Assembly (NCBI GenBank): GCA_903872075.1 | Contig: CAIQJF010000045.1 | Location: forward strand, 1-64,000 | Source of the DNA: an uncultured Caulobacteraceae bacterium | GTDB taxonomy: Bacteria > Pseudomonadota > Alphaproteobacteria > Caulobacterales > Caulobacteraceae | Length of the DNA stretch: 64,000 bases | Reading direction: 5' to 3' | Shown: positions 17,831-25,841 of the stretch, in pieces | Layout of the letters: every line of letters starts with the position of its first letter | How positions within the stretch are numbered: the stretch's first letter is position 1 | Made by a program: the position numbers and the translations under genes | The notes under the pieces: model-generated | Databases searched by the model: none | What the model saw: the letters and a program-made list of their open reading frames with translations, nothing else | What the model was told of the DNA's origin: nothing

Positions 17831-18154
17831 CTATCTGAGTCCGACGGCGAGACTGCGCATGCCGGCGACAATCGCGACCGCCCCGAACACGATGAAGGCC
17901 CCGATCACCACGGTGACGCCCCGGCGCCACTCGATGCGACCCGTGAGCATCATCAGGCCGACGATAGCGACCGCGATGACCGCCGCCGTCGTCGCCAGAT
18001 TACCGAGCAGCGTGCCTTCGACCCACTGTAAAGCCCCGAGGATGGGACCCGATCCGGCGGGATCGGATTGAGCGACCTGAGCGAGCGCAACACCGGGCAA
18101 GGCAAGGATGGACGAGACCGGAACCAAGGCTCCGGCGCGCCTGACAACTGACAT
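17831..18154 (-). CDS. virB2: T4SS pilin VirB2
   Basis: A 107-residue pro-pilin. It has a long signal peptide (MSVVRRAGALVPVSSILAL to VALAQ) and two hydrophobic helices separated by a short basic loop (NLATTAAVIAVAIVGLMML, then GRIEWRRG, then VTVVIGAFIVFGAVAIVAGM). That is the VirB2/TrbC layout, in which GRIEWRRG is a familiar loop. The start at 18154 has GGTGAG about seven bases upstream. It is the first gene of the minus-strand operon and lies 150 bp from the end of the molybdenum hydroxylase gene. Confidence 0.9.
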   Translation of the reverse strand: MSVVRRAGALVPVSSILALPGVALAQVAQSDPAGSGPILGALQWVEGTLLGNLATTAAVIAVAIVGLMMLTGRIEWRRGVTVVIGAFIVFGAVAIVAGMRSLAVGLR

Positions 18155-18303
18155 TCGGCTCACCGATAGCTCCTGGAACACAGCGGACGCAGGGGTGGCC
18201 ACAGCCTCGTCTCCCCACGCGCAAAACATGTCATCGGCGCCGGTCGGCGTCAACGCGCGGGGGTGAGGCAGTGGCCGCGAAGGGGCGTGACGGTGGCGAA
18301 CCG

Positions 18304-20481
18304 TCATCCGTCACTCATCGTCGCGCCGGGGTAGAACGGCAGGGTGCGGACCCGGTTGTTCGTGAGCTTGGCGTAGGCGTTGGCAAGCGCCGGGGCGACG
18401 CAGGGCACGCCCGTTTCCCCAACCCCGCCCGGCGCGGCGGTGCTGGCCACGATGGTGATCGCCACCGGCGGCATCTCCTTCAGCCGAAGCACGCGATAGT
18501 TGCTGAAGTTGACCACGTTGGGCGCACCGGCCGCGAAAGTCACCTGCCCCCAGAGCGCCGCCGAGAGGCCATGGGCGATGCCGCCCTGGACCTGCGCCTC
18601 GATCAGGTTCGGATTGACCGCCAGCCCGCAGTCTATGGCGCAGAACATCTTGTTGACCTGAATCTGGCCCGTCGAGTTGACCGAAATCTGGGCCACCAGA
18701 GCGATGTAGCTGCCAAAACCGCTGAGGAACGCCACGCCCCGGGCGTTGTTCTTCGGCGCCGGCCCGGCCGACCAGCCGCTGAGCGTATCGACCGCGTTCA
18801 GCACCCCAAGAGCCCGGGCATTGCCGGCGAGCTGGGCCTTGCGGAACGCCATCGGATCGACGCCGGCCGCCTTGGCAAGTTCATCGATGGCGCTCTCGAC
18901 GGCGAAGGTGTTGTAGGATTCGCCGACCGAGCGCCAGTAACCGAGCGGAATGTCGGCCGGGTTGGGCACGAATTCGATGCGCCGGTTGGGGATGGCGTAA
19001 GGCAGAGCCAGCGCGCCAGCGACGGCGCCGGTGTCCTCCGGATTGCCCGTCTGAGGTCCGCCCCGCTGTACGCTGATCGAGGGCGAAACGTTCCGATAGA
19101 CCATCCCGGTGAAGTTGTTCACGGAATCCAGCCCAGCCTGAACCCGGATCGCGGCGCAGGGACGGAACTTGTCGTTCTGGAAATCCTGTTTGCGCGACCA
19201 GGTCAGCTTGACCGGCTTGCCGACGGCCTTCGCGATGGTCACCGCCTGGGCGATGTAGTCCTGATCGATCTTCCGGCCAAGGCCGCCACCGAGGTAGGTG
19301 GTGTGGACCGTTATGGCCTCCGGCGCGAGGCCGGTGATCGCCTGAATGGTCGGGATACAGAACTGCTGCCCCTGTGTCGGGGCCCACACTTCGCAGGCGG
19401 TCGAGGTGACCACCGCCGTGCAGTTGAGCACCTCCATACAGGCATGCGCGAGGTAGGGCAGATGGTAGGTGGCGTCGATCTTGGCATGAGAGCCTGGGAT
19501 GACGGCAGCCGGATCGACCGAGCCGGTCGTCTCATAGACATAGGCCGTCGCCGAGGTCGAGGTCAGAAGTGCGTCACCGACCGCCAGGATGCTGGCGGAA
19601 TCCCGCGTCGCCGTGCTCGCGGGCGGCGTCCATGTCACCTTGCTCGCCAGACCGTTGGCGATGTTCATGGCCGACCAGGTGTTGGTGGCCACCACCCCCA
19701 CGGCATTGCCCAGATTGACCAACGCCAGGGCGCCATTGGAGGTTTTGGGCATGGTCGCCACCGTCCCGCCCAGGATCGGCGAATGCACGACGCTGGCGAA
19801 GACCATGCCTGTCACCTGGACATCGATGCCGAACACCGCCGAGCCATCCACTTTCGCAGGGATGTCGGTGCGGGCGATGCGCTTGCCGATGAAGTTCGAC
19901 GTCGTGGCCAGGGGGGCCGAGGTCGGCACCGGCACGTTCGCCGCGGTGGCGACCAGATCGCTGAAGAGGTAGGTCTTCAAGCCGTTGGTGACCTTGCCGC
20001 CGGGGGCGAAGGTCCAGGTTCCGCCCGGCGTCAGCTTGGCGGCCGCTGTCAGCAGCGTCTGGCCCGCGATGGCCGCGGCCTGCCGCATGGGGAGGTACCA
20101 GCCCCGCATGCTGGTGCTGCCGCCTGTCACCTGAGCGTGAAACAGGGGGTTGGCATAGGGATTGGGTTTGGCGGTCGAAGCCGGTGCGTGGACCACCTTG
20201 ATCTGACTCCAGGAGAGCATGAGCTCTTCGGCGACGAGCTGGGCCATCCCCGTCATGATGCCCTGCCCCATCTCCGTGGACCCGATCGCCAGCGTGACCT
20301 GGTCGGATGTGTCGATCTGCAGATAGGCGCCGAGGGACGTGGTCGGCAGCGAAGCGCTGACGGTCGCCGGCGCGCCGGGCGAACCGGTCGTCTGGCCCTT
20401 GAAGGTTACGGCGAAGGGCACGACGACCGCGGTCGCCGCGGCGCCACCGACGACGGCGCGTCTGGAAACGGCTTCAAACAT
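18304..20481 (-). CDS. Molybdopterin-binding oxidoreductase large subunit (IorB-like, xanthine dehydrogenase family)
   Basis: A 725-residue molybdenum hydroxylase subunit of the aldehyde oxidase/xanthine dehydrogenase superfamily. It most resembles the beta subunit of isoquinoline 1-oxidoreductase and membrane-linked aldehyde dehydrogenases. A twin-arginine signal (SRRAVVGGAAATAVV) indicates folded export. Recognisable segments are GSTEMGQGIMTGMAQLVAEEL near residue 70, GGGLGRKIDQDY near 410 and GVGETGVPCVAPALANA near the end, which includes the usual catalytic Glu region. The start at 20481 has GGAGGAGA upstream. It follows the 2Fe-2S subunit by 40 bp. No FAD subunit or XdhC-type maturase is adjacent, and the substrate is unknown. 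Confidence 0.9.
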   Translation of the reverse strand: MFEAVSRRAVVGGAAATAVVVPFAVTFKGQTTGSPGAPATVSASLPTTSLGAYLQIDTSDQVTLAIGSTEMGQGIMTGMAQLVAEELMLSWSQIKVVHAPASTAKPNPYANPLFHAQVTGGSTSMRGWYLPMRQAAAIAGQTLLTAAAKLTPGGTWTFAPGGKVTNGLKTYLFSDLVATAANVPVPTSAPLATTSNFIGKRIARTDIPAKVDGSAVFGIDVQVTGMVFASVVHSPILGGTVATMPKTSNGALALVNLGNAVGVVATNTWSAMNIANGLASKVTWTPPASTATRDSASILAVGDALLTSTSATAYVYETTGSVDPAAVIPGSHAKIDATYHLPYLAHACMEVLNCTAVVTSTACEVWAPTQGQQFCIPTIQAITGLAPEAITVHTTYLGGGLGRKIDQDYIAQAVTIAKAVGKPVKLTWSRKQDFQNDKFRPCAAIRVQAGLDSVNNFTGMVYRNVSPSISVQRGGPQTGNPEDTGAVAGALALPYAIPNRRIEFVPNPADIPLGYWRSVGESYNTFAVESAIDELAKAAGVDPMAFRKAQLAGNARALGVLNAVDTLSGWSAGPAPKNNARGVAFLSGFGSYIALVAQISVNSTGQIQVNKMFCAIDCGLAVNPNLIEAQVQGGIAHGLSAALWGQVTFAAGAPNVVNFSNYRVLRLKEMPPVAITIVASTAAPGGVGETGVPCVAPALANAYAKLTNNRVRTLPFYPGATMSDG

Positions 20482-20521
20482 AGGATTCTCCTCCCGAGAA
20501 TACATGACCCGAGCCGTCGGC

Positions 20522-20968
20522 TCAGAGGGTTTGGATGGCCTGGTTGATGCGGGCGTAGGTGCCGCAGACGCAAATGTTGTTCAGCTCACCGGCGATCTGA
20601 GAGCCGTGGTGGCCGGCCTTCATGGCGCCGACGACGGACATCAGCATGCCCGACTGGCAGTAGCCGCACTGCGGCACCTGAGCGGCGATCCAGGCGGCCT
20701 GCGCCTTCTTGCCATCGGGATCATTGACGAGACCTTCGATCGTCAGAATTTTCCGTCCCGCGGCGGAGCCCACGTCCATGTCGCAGGATTTCTCCGGCTG
20801 GCCGTCGACCAGCACGGTGCAGGCGCCGCAGATCTCGACCCCGCAGCCGTATTTCGTGCCTGTCATGCCCAGGATATCGCGGAGCGCCCACAACAGGGGC
20901 ATCCCGGTATCCGGAACGGAAGCGGTGTGGTTCGTTCCGTTCACATTGAGCGTCACTGTGGTCGCCAT
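20522..20968 (-). CDS. 2Fe-2S subunit of molybdenum hydroxylase (IorA-like)
   Basis: A 148-residue electron-transfer subunit. The plant-type 2Fe-2S cluster is bound by CGVEICGACTVL plus a cysteine at KSCDMD (residues about 42-65). The second cluster uses CGYCQSG (near 103) and NNICVCGTY (near 137). The usual CRCGTY reads CVCGTY here. No signal peptide is present, so it would be exported with the Tat-targeted large subunit. It is the first gene of a two-gene operon; electrons probably pass to a respiratory carrier. Confidence 0.95.
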   Translation of the reverse strand: MATTVTLNVNGTNHTASVPDTGMPLLWALRDILGMTGTKYGCGVEICGACTVLVDGQPEKSCDMDVGSAAGRKILTIEGLVNDPDGKKAQAAWIAAQVPQCGYCQSGMLMSVVGAMKAGHHGSQIAGELNNICVCGTYARINQAIQTL

Positions 20969-21833
20969 GTCGTCCTATCCCTCCGAGGTCGTTTTTCGAG
21001 TTTACGATATTTAGGAATCTTCCCGGGTCGCGACGATTTCACCGGCCCCAGTCAAAAATCCGAATTGAAACTATGGTGCCCTCAACCGCGACCGCCGACG
21101 TCGCACCCATGCTCCGCGCTGGCGAACTGCCGCTTTCCCCAGCCCTCGTCGCCTTGCTCGCGCTTTTCCGGGATCAAAAACACGGACGCCGCGGTCACGC
21201 GATCACCTCAAGGCTAAGCTGCGCCAAATCGGACTTTTCGAACCCTACTGTCAATTTGTCGCAGGCTTGAAGCAAATCGGAGCCGGTTGGCGCCGAACCG
21301 ACCGTGGCCGCCCAGACAAGGGGCTTTCGCAACCACATCCTGCCTCCGCGACTCTGGTTCATAAGCATTGGTTTGCACCCGTCCGAGAGCGTCTGCCCCG
21401 GGACGATAAGCGGCTCCACCATTAATGTTCGCGTTTCGGCACCAGTTATCATCGCCGAGAATTCTAGTGCGCAGAATACTGTCGAATAGATGGCGTTTAT
21501 GGTGCCCAGGACACCACTGAATATCTCTATAATATACCTTGGTATCGGGTTTAGGGTCTGACATTGCGACAGCGCTTGATCATCCCACGACAGTCGCAGC
21601 CGTGAAGCCAACCGAATGGGGGGCAATGGAGAACTCCTTGCCGGGTTATATGGCCCGGCAAAGCTGGGAGCCCTCAAACCACGCCAGCCGGGTCACCGCC
21701 CCAGCGGCTAGCCCGTCTTATTCACGCTGGCGCTGAAAGTAGGCTGGCGGACGTAGCTTAACCGACTGATTTAGAATAGGTTTTGGTTGCTTACACCAAC
21801 ACAATTCCAGGTCAGGGAGGCGCCACGCCCGCC
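20969..21833. other. 865-bp gap of lower GC before the insertion element
   Basis: No gene is supported here. Base composition is visibly lower in GC than the flanks. A minus-strand open frame at 21195-21677 (possible ATG at 21452, 85 residues, containing GAETRTLMVEPLIVPG) has no recognisable domain and no good Shine-Dalgarno sequence. Other frames overlap it on both strands, so none is favoured. The last 60 bp probably hold the left end of the IS1380-type element, but no terminal inverted repeat can be paired because the right end is lost. Confidence 0.4.
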
Positions 21834-22946
21834 ATGGATGACGATACCGGCCTTCTGTTCGATCTGCCAAGCGTGGGGCGCAAGAAAGTCAGCGCCGCCT
21901 TCGATGGCGGGCGCATCACCTCCGATGGCGGGGTGGCGTTGCTGGCCCTGGGCGACCGGCGGATCGGCATCGTCGATCGCATCGCCGGGCTGATCACTGA
22001 CCCGCGCGACGCGGCCCTGGTGACCCATTCGGTGGCTTCGATCCTGCGGGCCAGGGTGCTGGCGATCGCCTGCGGCTACGAGGACGCCAACGATCTGGGC
22101 CGCTTGCGCGGCGCCCCGGCGTTCAAGCTGGCGTGCGGGCGGCTGCCCGACAGCGGCGGCGATCTGTGTTCCCAGCCCACCGTCTCGCACTGGGAGAACG
22201 CACCCGACCTGAAGACCATCATCCGCCTGACCTACGCCATGGTCGACGCCTGGTGCGCGAGCTACGCCCACGAGCCGGAGGCGGTGACCCTGGACATCGA
22301 CGACACCCTCGACGTGGTTCACGGCGCCCAGCAACTCTCGCTGTTCCACGCCCACCAGGACGAGCGCTGCTTCCTGCCGATCCACATCTACGACACCGCC
22401 ACGGGCCGCCCCGTCGCGGTGATCCTGCGTCCGGGCAAGACGCCTTCGGGGCGGGACGCGGCGGGGTATCTGCGCCGGCTGCATCGCCGCATCCGTCGCC
22501 ATTGGCCCGGAACACACCTCACGATCCGCGGCGACGGTCACTACGGCCGGCCGGAGATGATGGACTTCTGCGAGAAGCACGGCCCCGACTTCCTGTTCGG
22601 CGTCACAGGCACGAAGTCCCTGGCCGCCAAGATCGAACACACCGTCGATCCCATCAGCGTCAATCGCGCAGAGAGCGGCGCCTTGGCCGTGCGCGGCTTC
22701 GCCGAGACCCGCCACAAGGCCAGGTCCTGGAAACACGAGCGCCGCGTCGTCGCCCGCATCGAGGCGACGACCCTGGGCCTGGTTGACGAAACACGCGACC
22801 AGACGCTGTTCGAGTTGCGTGACCAGTTGGCCGAACGCGGCGTCCAGACCACCTATACGACCCTATGGCGGTTCTTCCGTCGCCACGGGATCACGCGCAA
22901 AAAAAGACAGCCCACGCCGCGGAACAGGATCGCCCCGATATCCTGA
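21834..22946 (+). pseudogene. IS1380 transposase fragment fused in frame to IS630 OrfA fragment
   Basis: It opens MDDDTGLLFDLPSVGRKKV and has FDGGRITSDGGVALLALGDR, typical of the IS1380 N-terminus. Two DDE-type acidic segments are visible (TLDIDDTLDVVHG near residue 145, HLTIRGDGHYGRPEMMDFC near 225). The IS1380 match ends in RRVVARIEATTLGL (about 22779). The next residues, VDETRDQTLFELRDQL and TTYTTLWRFFRRHGIT, belong to IS630 OrfA. The IS1380 catalytic C-terminus is absent, so the fusion is not expected to transpose that element. A longer start at 21783 is possible. Confidence 0.82.
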
Positions 22947-23506
22947 GACGCCGGGAAGCCTGGTTCGAGGCGCAGATCGACCTGGATCCCGAACGCCTCG
23001 TGTTCATCGACGAGACCTGGGCTTCGACCAAGATGGCCCGGACCCACGGCCGGGCTCCCAAGGGACAACGGCTGCGCATGAGCGTGCCGCACGGCTACTG
23101 GAAGACCACCACCTTCGTTGCCGGCCTGCGGCTCTCGGGCATGGTCGCGCCAATGGTGCTCGATGGACCGATCAACCGTGAGGCCTTCGAAGCCTACGTT
23201 CAGCAGATCCTGGTCCCGGACCTGAAGCCCGGCGACATCGTGATCATGGACAACCTGGGCAGCCACAAGGGAAAGGTCGTCCGCGACGCCATCCGGGCGG
23301 CGGGCGCCACCCTGCTGTTCCTTCCGCCCTACAGCCCGGACTTCAACCCGATCGAGAAGGCGTTCTCCAAGCTCAAGGCCCTGTTGCGAAAAGCCGCCGA
23401 GCGCACCGTCGAGGGACTGTGGGACGCCATCGGCCGCTTCCTGGACGCCTTCACCCCGCAGGAGTGCGCCAACTTCTTCGCCGCCGCAGGTTACGATGCT
23501 ATCTGA
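22865..23506 (+). CDS. IS630-family transposase OrfB (catalytic part)
   Basis: Contains the DDE domain of IS630: LVFIDETWASTKMARTHGR (first Asp), DIVIMDNLGSHKG (second Asp) and LPPYSPDFNPIEKAFSKLK (final acidic residue). It lies in the -1 frame relative to the upstream fragment. A run of seven A (22899-22905) at the overlap would let ribosomes slip from ITRKK into KTAHAAEQDRP, the usual way IS630-type OrfAB is made. Translation from ATG 22865 would add residues out of the family frame (MAVLPSPRDHAQ), so slippage is the likelier route. With OrfA decapitated, activity is unlikely. Confidence 0.88.
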   Translation: MAVLPSPRDHAQKKTAHAAEQDRPDILRRREAWFEAQIDLDPERLVFIDETWASTKMARTHGRAPKGQRLRMSVPHGYWKTTTFVAGLRLSGMVAPMVLDGPINREAFEAYVQQILVPDLKPGDIVIMDNLGSHKGKVVRDAIRAAGATLLFLPPYSPDFNPIEKAFSKLKALLRKAAERTVEGLWDAIGRFLDAFTPQECANFFAAAGYDAI

Positions 23507-23518
23507 GCGTGAACCGCT

Positions 23519-25153
23519 CTAGTAGAGCGGCGGACAGGTGGCGCCGGCCGCCTTGTATCCGATGCCCCCCACCACGCCGCCGGTCACCAGGCTCTGGTTG
23601 CCAGCCATCGTCATGGCGCCGATCGCCCCGCCGAAGTTCTGAACGCACGACAGTGCGCCTGTCGGGTCGACATAGTTGTTGGTGATCGTCACCGTGCCGT
23701 AGGACGCGGCGACTGCCATTTCCGCCAGGGCGGCGGCGGTGGTGATGCGGAACGTGTTGGCCCCGGAGAATGTCCCGGCCGCAGTTTTGCCCGACAGCGC
23801 ATACTGGTTGGACCCAAGCTGGGACAGGATTGTCGCGGCGCCGCCGGCGGGCAGGCTGACGATCGAGGACAGCAGGCTGATCGAGCCGCTGTTGATGGAG
23901 TTTACTGTCATCGTCGTGCCGCTGACAGTCCCGCTGATGCCCAGGGCCTGGGTCGCCGCGACGCCCCCAGCGTAGTTCGTCACCACCACGTTGTGATCGA
24001 CCACGAAGTTCGTCACGACATTGTTCTTGCCGGTCAGGCCGTTGGCGTAGAACGGCGTCGTGATCGCCATCGCCGTCGACGCCGGGATCACAACGACATT
24101 GTTGCGGTAGGTGATGGAGGGATAGACCGCATCCTGAACCGGGCTACCCATCAGATAAAGTTCGCCATGTTGACCGCTATTGGCCGTCGAAACCAAGGTC
24201 ATGCCCACGAACACACTGTTTTCGATATCGAGTGCGCCATAGGAGGTCCCGCTGATCGGACGAGACGAGGTGTTGAGGATAGCCGAATTCAGAATCGTCA
24301 GGGGCGTATCGATCGTGTTCACGACCACGGACCCTGCCATCATATTTTTATATTTCGGGTAAGCCTCATCGATGAGGTCATTCTTCAGAACGAGGCCAAC
24401 ACTGCCGCTGATGACCTTGATCATATAGCCGTTGAGCATGCTGCAGTTCGGGCCGTTGACGAACTTGCTGTTCGAGATCGTGACCGTGCCCACGACGTTG
24501 GCGTCAGCCTGAAACACGGTGCATCCGCGCAGGCTGAAATCGAGACCGTTCAGGACGGGGTTCACCGCGCCGACGCCGCAATGGACCTCCGCTCCGCCCA
24601 GGGGGGAGCCGTAGGGGTTGAAGAAGCACCCGTCGGGATATTGCGCGAACGCGGGGTCCGCCAACTTCACCCCGGCCGTCGGCCCGACGCCGTAGTCAAT
24701 GCCGGGCGAGTTCCATGTCCAGGGGTGGGCGCCGGCCGACCACTGCTGACCGCTTTGCGCCGCCAATGCATAGAAACTCGCCGCGCCGTAGTAGGCCGCC
24801 GCATAAATCGTCCCATTGGCGGTCACGCATCCGTCACCGCTCCAACCGGTGTAGGTTGTGCACTTGGTCGTGAGAGTCTGTCCGCTGAGCGCCATGCCGC
24901 CGACGGACCGGCCTCCGATTGACATACTCGCCACCGGGACATCGGGACTCGTCGCATCGGCGGTCGCGGGATCAGCGGCTGATGCATCGGCAGCGGTTTG
25001 GTCACCGTCTATGAGCGACGTCAACGCCTGATCGATGGCCGCCTGATCGAGCGTCGCCGGATCGACTTCCTGGGCCGAAGCCGGCCCTGCAAACAACGCC
25101 ACAGCCGATACGGCGGCCGCCAGTCGCACCAACGCGAAAGCTACACTACGCAT
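23519..25153 (-). CDS. Secreted protein with probable right-handed beta-helix, function unknown
   Basis: A 544-residue exported protein: signal peptide MRSVAFALVRLAAAVSAVAL with cleavage near GPASA. An Asp/Ala-rich linker (residues about 28-75) follows, then short repeating strands with asparagine ladders such as VGTVTISNSKFVNG, TPLTILNSAILNTSS, YGALDIENSVFVG and YRNNVVV. This is the look of a parallel beta-helix (pectate-lyase-like) fold. Several cysteines (KCTTYTGWSGDGC, DGCFFNP, CPPLY) may form disulfides. No catalytic motif is recognised. The stop codon TAG is formed at the edge of the IS630 remnant, so the original C-terminus may have been longer. It has an isolated promoter in the AT-rich gap upstream. 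Confidence 0.72.
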   Translation of the reverse strand: MRSVAFALVRLAAAVSAVALFAGPASAQEVDPATLDQAAIDQALTSLIDGDQTAADASAADPATADATSPDVPVASMSIGGRSVGGMALSGQTLTTKCTTYTGWSGDGCVTANGTIYAAAYYGAASFYALAAQSGQQWSAGAHPWTWNSPGIDYGVGPTAGVKLADPAFAQYPDGCFFNPYGSPLGGAEVHCGVGAVNPVLNGLDFSLRGCTVFQADANVVGTVTISNSKFVNGPNCSMLNGYMIKVISGSVGLVLKNDLIDEAYPKYKNMMAGSVVVNTIDTPLTILNSAILNTSSRPISGTSYGALDIENSVFVGMTLVSTANSGQHGELYLMGSPVQDAVYPSITYRNNVVVIPASTAMAITTPFYANGLTGKNNVVTNFVVDHNVVVTNYAGGVAATQALGISGTVSGTTMTVNSINSGSISLLSSIVSLPAGGAATILSQLGSNQYALSGKTAAGTFSGANTFRITTAAALAEMAVAASYGTVTITNNYVDPTGALSCVQNFGGAIGAMTMAGNQSLVTGGVVGGIGYKAAGATCPPLY

Positions 25154-25598
25154 TCTGACCCCCGAGCCCCCAACCGTCGCGCTGGAAAATCCGGCGCGCT
25201 GCAGGTAAGGCGAACCTGCAATATAGCTCATACAACAATTTACCCGGCCGCTCCTGCGACACATTTACACGTGTTACTAAATGTGACGGTTAAGTTGAAA
25301 TTTTATCTATCTCAACCACATAACTATTAGTAACATTTGTATTCATGTTTTTGTGGCAGATTGCCGATTTTTTGGGCGATCTATATGGATATAGACATCG
25401 GTAAATCGAAATTTGGCCCGCTTATACGCAGATGAAAACTGAGGTGCATCACAAACTCAGGCGCCGGCGCACACCCGGCAGCTTGAATGTGACTTTTCTC
25501 ACCTTTTGATGACGGCTCAGGGACGCCGCCAAGCCCGCCCCCTTGCTCTGATTGCCGCCAGAGCGGTAAGCGGCGCGGAACGGCTACCGGAGATCACA
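25154..25598. other. 445-bp AT-rich intergenic region between divergent genes
   Basis: No coding sequence is supported. The stretch 25250-25420 is markedly AT-rich for this genome (for example TTAAGTTGAAATTTTATC near 25291). It should hold promoters for the beta-helix gene to the left and the small lipoprotein to the right. I saw no convincing repeat, RNA gene or terminator in it. Confidence 0.4.
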
Positions 25599-25817
25599 AT
25601 GCGGCGCAGGATCCTTATCGCCCTCTGGTCGGCGTCACTTGCCGGATGTGAGCCGTCGCGACCGCCGCCCAAGCCGGCCGCATCGCCGCCGCCCGCGGGT
25701 TCGGCCGCCACGACGCCGGCGAAAATGATGAAAATGGTCTGCCGCAATAGTCAGGACGGCCGGAAGGTCGCGTGCGGCACACCAAACGCCGTGATGGTCG
25801 GAATGGTCCCCGAGTAG
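25599..25817 (+). CDS. Small lipoprotein, function unknown
   Basis: A 72-residue predicted lipoprotein. MRRRILIALWSASLAGCEPS carries a lipobox (SLAGC) with the acylated Cys near residue 17. A proline/alanine-rich stretch and a short C-terminal part with two cysteines (MVCRNSQDG, VACGTPN) follow. The ATG at 25599 has GGAG eight bases upstream and places the signal at the very N-terminus; the frame is open upstream to 25506 but that sequence is not signal-like. The family is not recognised. It is convergent with ccmI. Confidence 0.65.
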   Translation: MRRRILIALWSASLAGCEPSRPPPKPAASPPPAGSAATTPAKMMKMVCRNSQDGRKVACGTPNAVMVGMVPE

Positions 25818-25841
25818 CACCGCCCCCGCGCCGCGCGGCAA

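Larger units (their letters stand above)
21834..23520 (+). mobile_element. Chimeric insertion-element remnant: 5' part IS1380 family, 3' part IS630 family
   Basis: The first 950 bp encode the N-terminal two thirds of an IS1380-type DDE transposase. From about 22780 the reading frame continues, without a break, as the second half of an IS630-type OrfA, followed by a complete OrfB catalytic part. Neither element is whole: IS1380 lacks its C-terminus and right end, and IS630 lacks the N-terminal helix-turn-helix half of OrfA and its left end. The right end is placed at the CTAG near 23518-23521 after TGAGCGTGAACCGCT, in line with IS630 preference for TA targets. Probably immobile. Confidence 0.8.

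Noticed and set aside
18271..20547. A 758-codon open frame on the plus strand
   Set aside because: It lies antisense to the IorB-like gene, is rich in His/Arg/Gly with no domain, and arises from high-GC codon bias.
21195..21677. A possible 85-160 residue minus-strand gene
   Set aside because: No domain, no ribosome-binding site, competing frames on both strands; kept only as a note on the gap.
23505..23530. CCGCTCTAGTAGAGCGG as a terminator
   Set aside because: Short arms with no T-run on either side; better explained as IS edge and target sequence.
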